From contig NZ_CP041402.1 in the NCBI RefSeq assembly GCF_007018905.1, positions 1-64,000 of the forward strand: a stretch of 64,000 nt of DNA, in the 5' to 3' direction. Source of the DNA: Tardiphaga sp. vice304 (GTDB lineage Bacteria > Pseudomonadota > Alphaproteobacteria > Rhizobiales > Xanthobacteraceae). Below, in pieces: positions 58,246 to 64,000 of this stretch. The notes under the pieces were generated by a model that worked only from the letters and a program-made list of their open reading frames with translations, was not told the origin of the DNA and ran no database searches. Position 1 is the first letter of the stretch, and the number at the start of each line of letters is the position of its first letter. Made by a program: the position numbers and the translations under genes.

Positions 58246-59154
58246 CTACGTCTTGATCGCCACCACCACCATCACCGGCACGGGGACGTTGCCCTCGTTG
58301 CGCGTCGAGATGTGGTCGAGCCGGCACAGCGACAGGCCGGACGCGGCGATCGATGCCCGCACGTAGCTTTCGCTATAGGCGTAGCGCAGGCCGGCGCCAA
58401 GGATGACGCCAACCCCGCCATGGCTCTCGGCGGTGAAAGCCAGGAGGCCGCCGGGCGCCAGCACGCGCATCACCTGCGCCAGCACCGGGGCGAGGTCGTG
58501 CAGATAGATCAGCACGTCGGCAGCGACCACCAGATCGGCGCTGGCCGCACTCTGGCGGCCCAGGCCGTCAATGATCTCGGCGACTTCCAGCTCGGCATAG
58601 TGGCCCGTGGCGCGGGCGCGTTCGACCATCCGCGGCGACAGGTCGATGCCGGTCATCGCGCCGGTGGTGGCGGCAAAGGCTGCGCCGGCAAGGCCGGTAC
58701 CGCAGCCGAGATCGATGCCACGGCGGAAACGCATCGCGCGCTCGGTGGCGGCGCAGACGGCGAGCACCGCCTTGAACAGCACAGCCGGCCCGCGATAGCC
58801 CAGCTTCTCCACCAAAGCGCTTTCGAATTTCGGCGCATATTGGTCGAACAGCGCCGTGACATAGGTCGGCGGCATGCTCGCCAACGGCCCGGCACCGAGC
58901 CGCATCAGGCGCAGGCCGGCGCCGTTGCGGTCGCCGGCGTCAGTATCCCTGGCATGGCCGAACGCCACGATCGCGCCGGGCAGATCGCCCAGCGCCTCGC
59001 GCACCTCGCCGAGCGTGAACCAGGCGGTGGCAAAGCCCGGCGCCAGATCGGTGGCCTGCACGAACAGGTCCTCCGCGGCGACCAAATTGCCCTGCACCTG
59101 CAGGTCGCGGGCATAATCGAAGCGGCGGTCGGCGTTCATATCGCCGGATGACAT
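58246..59154 (-). CDS. SAM-dependent methyltransferase with N-terminal TPR
   Basis: This 302-residue protein carries TPR-like repeats in its first ~90 residues (DLQVQGNLVAAEDLFVQATDLAP and AWFTLGEVREALGDLPGAIVAF). It then has a class I methyltransferase domain with motif I IDLGCGTGLAGAAFA, a following acidic MTGIDLSP and the post-motif LVVAADVLIYLHDLAP. The substrate is unknown. The start is uncertain: ATG at 59154 matches the TPR boundary, and ATG at 59172 adds six residues. Its 5' end is 113 bp from the divergent exonuclease gene. Confidence 0.88.
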   Translation of the reverse strand: MSSGDMNADRRFDYARDLQVQGNLVAAEDLFVQATDLAPGFATAWFTLGEVREALGDLPGAIVAFGHARDTDAGDRNGAGLRLMRLGAGPLASMPPTYVTALFDQYAPKFESALVEKLGYRGPAVLFKAVLAVCAATERAMRFRRGIDLGCGTGLAGAAFAATTGAMTGIDLSPRMVERARATGHYAELEVAEIIDGLGRQSAASADLVVAADVLIYLHDLAPVLAQVMRVLAPGGLLAFTAESHGGVGVILGAGLRYAYSESYVRASIAASGLSLCRLDHISTRNEGNVPVPVMVVVAIKT

Positions 59155-59267
59155 GAACAAGCGCGCGGGCATGCCGGGAACCGATCGCCCCGAGGGGCAT
59201 TCGCAAGAGTCGCGATCACGAACTTGCCAAGGCTCGAATGAACCCCAAGGGGACCTATATAGCTGAG

Positions 59268-60308
59268 ATGCGTCCACAAGATATTCTAATCCCGGTTCCC
59301 TCCGGCCTGTGCTGCAAGCCCGGCGGCTTTCATATCGACCCGGTCCGCCCGGTCGATCGCGCCGTAATCACCCACGGCCATTCCGACCACGCCCGCCCCG
59401 GCCACGGCCACGTGCTGGCGACGCAGGAAACGCTCGACATGATGCGGCTTCGCTACGGCGAGAATTTTGCCGGCTCGACGCAGACGATCGCCTATGGCGA
59501 GACGCTCAAGATCGGCGACGTCACCGTCAAATGTCATCCGGCCGGCCATGTGCTGGGCTCGGCGCAGATGGCGGTGACCTGCGAAGATATCTGCATCGTG
59601 GCGTCCGGCGATTACAAGGACGCCTATGACCCGACCTGCACGCCGCTCGAGGTGGTGCCGTGCGACGTGTTCATCACCGAGGCGACCTTCGGCCTGCCGG
59701 TGTTCCGCCATGGCGACGCGGCGCTCGAGGTGAAGAAGCTCCTGGCCTCCGTAGCGCTGTTCCCTGAGCGCGCGCATCTGGTCGGGGCCTATTCGCTCGG
59801 GAAGGCGCAGCGCGTCATCAAGCTGATCCGCATGGCCGGCTATGACGCGCCGATCTATTTGCACGGCGCGATGGAGAAGATCACGCGCTATTACGAAAGC
59901 CGCGGTATCGATCTCGGCGACCTCCGCATGGCCAAGGGCGTCAGGAAGGCCGACCTCGCCGGCACCATCACGCTGGCGCCGCCCTCGGCCACCACCGACG
60001 TGTGGACGCGGCGATTTCCCGATCCGGTCACGGCGTTTGCCTCCGGCTGGATGACGGTCCGTGCCCGCGCCCGGCAGCGCGGCGTCGAGCTGCCGCTGAT
60101 CGTCTCCGATCACGCCGACTGGGACGGCCTCTGCGCCACCATCGGCGCCACCGGCGCCGGCGAGATCTGGGTTACGCACGGCCAGGAGGATGCGCTGGTG
60201 CACTGGTGCCAGACCAAAGGCCTGACCGCGCGACCGCTGGCTTTGGTCGGCTATGGCGACGAGGAAGAGGAGGAGGCGCTGCCTCCCGGCGAGAGCGCGG
60301 ACGCATGA
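59268..60308 (+). CDS. Ligase-associated DNA exonuclease (MBL-fold)
   Basis: This is a 346-residue metallo-beta-lactamase/beta-CASP nuclease of the SNM1/artemis type found next to bacterial ATP-dependent ligases. The signature ITHGHSDHARPGHG (HxHxDH intact) appears near residue 35. Further metal or catalytic positions are in PAGHVLGSAQ, VASGDYKDA, EATFGLP and the C-terminal SDHADWDGL. The ATG at 59268 (MRPQDILIPVPSG) is preferred; an ATG at 59238 would add ten residues. It overlaps the ligase start by 4 bp (ATGA). Confidence 0.93.
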   Translation: MRPQDILIPVPSGLCCKPGGFHIDPVRPVDRAVITHGHSDHARPGHGHVLATQETLDMMRLRYGENFAGSTQTIAYGETLKIGDVTVKCHPAGHVLGSAQMAVTCEDICIVASGDYKDAYDPTCTPLEVVPCDVFITEATFGLPVFRHGDAALEVKKLLASVALFPERAHLVGAYSLGKAQRVIKLIRMAGYDAPIYLHGAMEKITRYYESRGIDLGDLRMAKGVRKADLAGTITLAPPSATTDVWTRRFPDPVTAFASGWMTVRARARQRGVELPLIVSDHADWDGLCATIGATGAGEIWVTHGQEDALVHWCQTKGLTARPLALVGYGDEEEEEALPPGESADA

Positions 60309-62122
60309 ACCGCTTCGCCGAACTGCTCGATCGCCTCGCTTACGAGCCCGGCCGCAACAACAAGCTCCGGCTGGTGACGAATTATTTTCGCGAGACAAGC
60401 GATCCCGACCGCGGCTATGCGCTGGCGGCGCTGACCGGCGCGCTGTCGTTCAAGCACGCCAAGGCCGGCATGATCCGTGAGCTGATCGCCTCGCGCACCG
60501 ATCCGGTGCTGTTCGAGCTGTCATACGACTACGTCGGCGATCTCTCGGAGACCGTCGCGCTGATGTGGCCGACAACGCCGCTCTCCCCTTCACCTCTCCC
60601 CGTTGGGGAGAGGTCGTCGAATGCCGTCAGGCATTCGGCGGGTGAGGGGGCGGGCTCGGAACTTTCTGATGAGGCCCCCTCACCCGCCGCGCTGACGCGC
60701 GCCGATCTCTCCCCAACGGGGAGAGGTGGAGAAAGTGCGCGCGGCATTACCACACGCCACAACAACCCGCCGCCACCAACGCTGACCGAAGTCGTCGACA
60801 CGCTGCGAACGCTTGGCAAGGCCGAGCTGCCGGCGCAGCTCACGCGATGGCTCGATGAGCTCGACGAGACCGGGCGCTGGGCGCTGCTGAAACTGGTCAC
60901 AGGCAGCATGCGGATCGGCGTCTCGGCGCGGCTCGCCAAGACCGCCGCCGCGGCGCTGGGCGACAAGGACCCGCACGACGTCGAGCTGATGTGGCCGGGC
61001 CTCGCGCCACCTTATCTCGAGATGTTCGACTGGCTGGAGGGCCGCGCCGACAAGCCGGTCAATCTCGACCCGGCGCCGTTCCGGCCGGTGATGCTGGCGC
61101 ATGCCATCGAGGATAGCGACTTCGCCAATCTGAACGCCGATGATTTCGTCGCCGAATGGAAATGGGACGGCATCCGCATCCAGGCGAACAGCGGCCTGGG
61201 CGACGACGGCGGCATCGTCACGCGACTGTATTCGCGCAGCGGCGAGGACATCACCGGCGCATTTCCCGACCTGGTGCCAAGCCTGCGGCTGCCCGGCGCG
61301 ATCGACGGCGAACTCCTGGTGTTGCGCGAACAGCGCGTGCAGTCCTTCAACGTGCTGCAGCAGCGGCTCAATCGGAAAGTCGTGTCGACGAAGCTGATGA
61401 AGGACTATCCGATCCATCTGCGCGCCTATGATCTGCTGCATGATGGCACCGACGATCTGCGTGAGTTACCGTTCGAACAGCGCCGCGCGAAACTCGAAGC
61501 CCACGTCAAACAGCTCGACGATCCGCGCATCGACCTGTCCGAGCAGGTCCCGTTCGCCGACTGGCAGACGCTCGCCGCCGCGCGCGCCGATCCGGTCAGT
61601 GCGGGCGCCGGCGAAGATGCCGACGCCGTCGAGGGCGTGGTGCTGAAGCGGCGCGATTCGGCCTACCTGCCGGGACGGCCTAAGGGCCAGTGGTGGAAAT
61701 GGAAGCGCGACCCGCACATCATCGACGCCGTGCTGATGTATGCGCAGCGCGGCCACGGCAAGCGCTCGTCCTATTATTCCGACTACACCTTCGGCGTCTG
61801 GACCGCGACCGACGGCGTCGACCGGCTGGTGCCGGTCGGCAAGGCCTATTTCGGCTTTACCGACGAGGAGTTGCTGCAGATCGACAAATTCGTTCGCCGC
61901 AATACCACCGAGAAATTCGGCCCGGTGCGCCACGTCACGCACGAGCCGGACAAGGGACTGGTGCTGGAAGTCGCCTTCGAGGGGCTGGCACGCTCGCCGC
62001 GACACAAATCCGGCGTGGCGATGCGATTTCCGCGGATCAGCCGGCTGCGCTGGGACAAACCGCCCGCCGAAGCCGACCGGCTGGAAACGCTGGAGCGGAT
62101 GCTGAAGGCGGAGCCGGCGTGA
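60305..62122 (+). CDS. ATP-dependent DNA ligase of the DNA damage response module
   Basis: This ligase (605 residues) seals nicks with ATP. The adenylation motif EWKWDGIRIQ holds the nucleophile K286, followed by GELLVLRE, FNVLQQRL and EGVVLKRRDSAY. The OB-fold C-terminal domain has KWKRD and RFPRISRLRWD. The N-terminal domain begins MNRFAELLDRLAYEPGRNNK. Residues about 93-143 (within SPSPLPVGERSSN to LSPTGRGGES) are a repeat-encoded insertion in the N-terminal domain, ahead of the active site. It is translated together with the exonuclease. Confidence 0.94.
   Translation: MNRFAELLDRLAYEPGRNNKLRLVTNYFRETSDPDRGYALAALTGALSFKHAKAGMIRELIASRTDPVLFELSYDYVGDLSETVALMWPTTPLSPSPLPVGERSSNAVRHSAGEGAGSELSDEAPSPAALTRADLSPTGRGGESARGITTRHNNPPPPTLTEVVDTLRTLGKAELPAQLTRWLDELDETGRWALLKLVTGSMRIGVSARLAKTAAAALGDKDPHDVELMWPGLAPPYLEMFDWLEGRADKPVNLDPAPFRPVMLAHAIEDSDFANLNADDFVAEWKWDGIRIQANSGLGDDGGIVTRLYSRSGEDITGAFPDLVPSLRLPGAIDGELLVLREQRVQSFNVLQQRLNRKVVSTKLMKDYPIHLRAYDLLHDGTDDLRELPFEQRRAKLEAHVKQLDDPRIDLSEQVPFADWQTLAAARADPVSAGAGEDADAVEGVVLKRRDSAYLPGRPKGQWWKWKRDPHIIDAVLMYAQRGHGKRSSYYSDYTFGVWTATDGVDRLVPVGKAYFGFTDEELLQIDKFVRRNTTEKFGPVRHVTHEPDKGLVLEVAFEGLARSPRHKSGVAMRFPRISRLRWDKPPAEADRLETLERMLKAEPA
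60581..60731. repeat. C-family-like palindromic repeat, copy 9, inside the ligase gene
   Basis: CTCTCCCCTTCACCTCTCCCCGTTGGGGAGAGGT is repeated inversely as ATCTCTCCCCAACGGGGAGAGGT, with TGCCGTCAGGCATTCGGCGGG inside. It reads through without stop codons in the ligase frame. Confidence 0.92.
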
Positions 62123-62206
62123 TGTACGAAGTGCCTGACCCGCATACTGGTTTCCCATCGCGCCTGAACGGCCTATGATCGACACGCGATTTACGCCCAG
62201 GAGACG

Positions 62207-62515
62207 ATGATGCAGAACGATGTCCGGGACGACCCGGTGCGCCAGCAGGACGGCCTGTCGCGCTTTCTCGGCGGTTCGCCGCTGGCGGTGCTGGGTCGGC
62301 TCGTGCTGCTGTCGATCCTGGTCGGCATCGTGCTGGCGGCGATCGGCTTCGATCCCTGGAACATCGTCACCAGCATCCGCCGCCTGTTCCAGTGGGTCTA
62401 TGACCTCGGCTTCGATGCCATCAACGGACTGTGGCGTTACTTCCTGCTCGGCGCCGTCATCGTGGTGCCGATCTGGCTGATCTCGCGGATGTTCAGCGCG
62501 CCGCGCGGCCGCTAG
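62207..62515 (+). CDS. Small membrane protein (DUF6460-like)
   Basis: This 102-residue protein has a polar N terminus (about 1-28) and two hydrophobic helices (about 33-50, AVLGRLVLLSILVGIVLAA, and 75-95, FLLGAVIVVPIWLISRMF). The central IGFDPWNIVTSIRRLFQWVYDLG is well conserved in Bradyrhizobium relatives as I recall, and the protein looks like DUF6460. No function is known. CAGGAGACG precedes ATGATG. It lies between the ligase and MATE genes, with 9 bp to the latter, so it may be co-transcribed with MATE. Confidence 0.8.
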   Translation: MMQNDVRDDPVRQQDGLSRFLGGSPLAVLGRLVLLSILVGIVLAAIGFDPWNIVTSIRRLFQWVYDLGFDAINGLWRYFLLGAVIVVPIWLISRMFSAPRGR

Positions 62516-62524
62516 ACTCCCGGA

Positions 62525-63838
62525 ATGTCTGCCGTACTTCGCGTCACCCACGCGCGCGTCTTCGCCATCGCCGGGCCGGCCATGCTGGCCAATCTCACCA
62601 CGCCGCTGCTCGGCATCGTCGCCACCGCCGCGATCGGCCGGCTTGGCGATCCGCATCTGCTCGGCGGCGTGGCTTTGGCCTCGGTGGCGTTCGACTGCAT
62701 CTTCTGGCTTTTCGGCTTTCTGCGGATGGCGACGGTGTCGTTCACCGCGCAGGCGCTCGGCGCAGGCGACCGCCTCGAGTTACGCGCCATCCTGCTCCGC
62801 GCGCTGATGCTCGGCGCGTTGATCGGCCTGACGCTGATCGCGCTGCGCACGCCGCTGGCGGCGGCGGTGTTCGGCATCATGAGCGGCTCTGACGCGGTGA
62901 CGTCCGCGGCGCGCGACTATTTCTTCATCCGGCTGTGGTCGGCGCCGCTCATGCTCGGCAATTACGTCATCCTCGGCTGGCTGGTCGGCCAGGCCCGCAC
63001 CGGCATCGCGCTGGCGCTGCAGGTCGGCATCAACCTGATCAACATGGCGCTGACGGCGTTTCTCGTGCTGTCCGCCGGCTTCGGCGTCAAGGGCGCCGCG
63101 CTGGCGACGGTGACCGCGGAAGGCCTCGGCTTCATCGGCGGAATGATCGCGATATCCGTGCTGTTGTCGGGCAACTTCAGCGTACCCAGCCACATCCTTT
63201 TCGATCGCGAACGCCTGCTGCGGATGTTCGCCGTCAACCGCGACATCATGATCCGCACCGCCGCGCTGATCGCCGCCTTCCTGTTCTTCACCGCGCAGGG
63301 CGCCCGCGCCGGCGACCTGACGCTGGCGGCCAACGCCGTGCTCAACAACTTTCTGATGATCGGCTCGTTCTTTCTCGACGGGCTGGCGAATGCCGCCGAG
63401 CAGCTCTGCGGCCAGAGCTTTGGCGCCCGCAACCGCGCCGAATTCAACCGCGCCGTGAAACTGGTGCTGGGCTGGAGCACGGCGTTCGGCGTCGCGGTGA
63501 CGCTGCTGTTCATGGTCGCCGGCGACACGCTGATCGACCTCATCACCACCAGCCCGGAAGTGCGGCTCGCGGCCCGCGAATTCATGTGGCTGGCGGCGCT
63601 GGCGCCGGCGTGCGGCGTGCTGGCCTATGTCTATGACGGCATCTATATCGGCGCGTCCTGGGCGCGCGACATGCGCAATCTGATGCTGGTGGCGCTGGCG
63701 ACCTACTTTGCCTCGTTCTATATGCTGACGCCGTTCGGCAATGCCGGGCTGTGGAGCGCGTTCCTGATCTTCCTGCTCGCGCGCGGCGTATTGCAGGCGG
63801 TTCGCTATACGGCGCTGATAGGCAAATCGTTTCCGTAA
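62525..63838 (+). CDS. MATE-family efflux transporter (DinF-like)
   Basis: This is a multidrug/toxin extrusion exporter of 437 residues with 12 predicted helices in two bundles. Segments typical of the family are IAGPAMLANLTTPLLGIVATAAIG at the start, an LLGGVALASVAFDCIFWLFGFLRM block, and the second-half ANAVLNNFLMIGSFFLDGLANAAEQL, which with AEQLCGQSFGARNR matches the DinF/NorM-type repeats. The energy source (Na+ or H+) and substrate cannot be read from the sequence. It starts 9 bp after the small membrane protein. Confidence 0.93.
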   Translation: MSAVLRVTHARVFAIAGPAMLANLTTPLLGIVATAAIGRLGDPHLLGGVALASVAFDCIFWLFGFLRMATVSFTAQALGAGDRLELRAILLRALMLGALIGLTLIALRTPLAAAVFGIMSGSDAVTSAARDYFFIRLWSAPLMLGNYVILGWLVGQARTGIALALQVGINLINMALTAFLVLSAGFGVKGAALATVTAEGLGFIGGMIAISVLLSGNFSVPSHILFDRERLLRMFAVNRDIMIRTAALIAAFLFFTAQGARAGDLTLAANAVLNNFLMIGSFFLDGLANAAEQLCGQSFGARNRAEFNRAVKLVLGWSTAFGVAVTLLFMVAGDTLIDLITTSPEVRLAAREFMWLAALAPACGVLAYVYDGIYIGASWARDMRNLMLVALATYFASFYMLTPFGNAGLWSAFLIFLLARGVLQAVRYTALIGKSFP

Positions 63839-63842
63839 GGCT

Positions 63843-63935
63843 CGTCATTGCGAGGAGCGAAGCGACGCGGCAATCCAGAGCCACGAACTCTGCAAGAACT
63901 GGATTGCTTCGTCGCAAGGGCTCCTCGCAATGACG
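63843..63935. repeat. A-family palindromic repeat
   Basis: CGTCATTGCGAGGAGCGAAGCGACGCGGCAATCCAG pairs with CTGGATTGCTTCGTCGCAAGGGCTCCTCGCAATGACG. It fills the gap between the MATE stop codon and the minus-strand partial gene. Confidence 0.9.
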
Positions 63936-63936
63936 G

Positions 63937-64000
63937 CTACACCGGCCAGTCTTCCGCGGTGATCGTTGCCGCATCGGCGCCGACGATTTCCGACAATGAA
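63937..64000 (-). CDS. C-terminal fragment of an unidentified gene
   Basis: A minus-strand reading frame enters from beyond the window and ends at a TAG (63937-63939). The last 20 residues would read SLSEIVGADAATITAEDWPV. The sequence looks protein-like and ends next to a repeat, as gene ends do here, but it is too short to recognise. Confidence 0.4.
   Translation of the reverse strand, partial: SLSEIVGADAATITAEDWPV

Overview
The window reads as the start of the main chromosome of an alphaproteobacterium of the Nitrobacteraceae (Bradyrhizobium, Rhodopseudomonas, Afipia or Tardiphaga type). Base 1 is the A of the dnaA start codon, and dnaA, dnaN, recF and gyrB follow on the same strand in the usual order for this group. 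The DNA is GC-rich. Spacers are filled with short palindromic repeats typical of these genomes, and most genes resemble families common in Bradyrhizobium. I saw no rRNA, tRNA, CRISPR array, insertion sequence or prophage. The genus assignment is inference.

Layout. 1-8.3 kb: replication core dnaA, dnaN, recF, a FUSC-type membrane protein and gyrB. 8.5-14 kb: an SDR reductase, a methyl-accepting chemotaxis protein, and a cstA-ybdD pair with a terminator. A run of 14 C lies upstream of cstA. 14.3-19.4 kb: a form II coxS-coxL-coxM molybdenum hydroxylase operon and a CaiB-type CoA-transferase. 19.5-25.8 kb: homogentisate metabolism, with hppD, a divergent Lrp/AsnC regulator, hmgA, an MBL-fold protein, and a flavin monooxygenase paired with a tiny DUF2783 protein. 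26-33.5 kb: a caspase-fold protein without its catalytic dyad, an OmpA-family protein, an adaptor-pump-adaptor RND operon and a PAN-domain protein. 34-37 kb: glutathione genes, with gshA and a MarR regulator divergent from a beta-class GST. 37-44.6 kb: beta-oxidation genes (fadB-like, thiolase, acyl-CoA dehydrogenase, SnoaL-like) with a divergent TetR regulator and an EAL phosphodiesterase between fadA and fadB. 44.8-51.5 kb: a PodJ-like polar protein with SEL1 repeats, a TauE-TIGR02186 pair and an Nramp-like carrier. 51.5-62.1 kb: the four-gene ligase-associated DNA damage module (pdeM, lhr helicase, exonuclease, ATP-dependent ligase), split by a substrate-binding protein, a duplicated porin and a methyltransferase. 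62.2-64 kb: a small membrane protein, a MATE exporter and the end of one more gene.

The most striking feature is how the genome's palindromic repeats relate to coding sequence. One family (C-rich arms with an inverted copy, about 100-150 bp) mostly sits between genes. In three genes of the same repair module (lhr, the ligase and pdeM) a copy lies inside the reading frame and is translated. In pdeM the copy appears to supply both the start codon and the ribosome binding site. A second repeat family encodes the C-terminal tail of the DUF2783 protein. Other points for follow-up are the caspase-like pseudoenzyme, the paired adaptors around one RND pump, twin perfect palindromes between marR and gst, and the probable hydroxylase feeding homogentisate.
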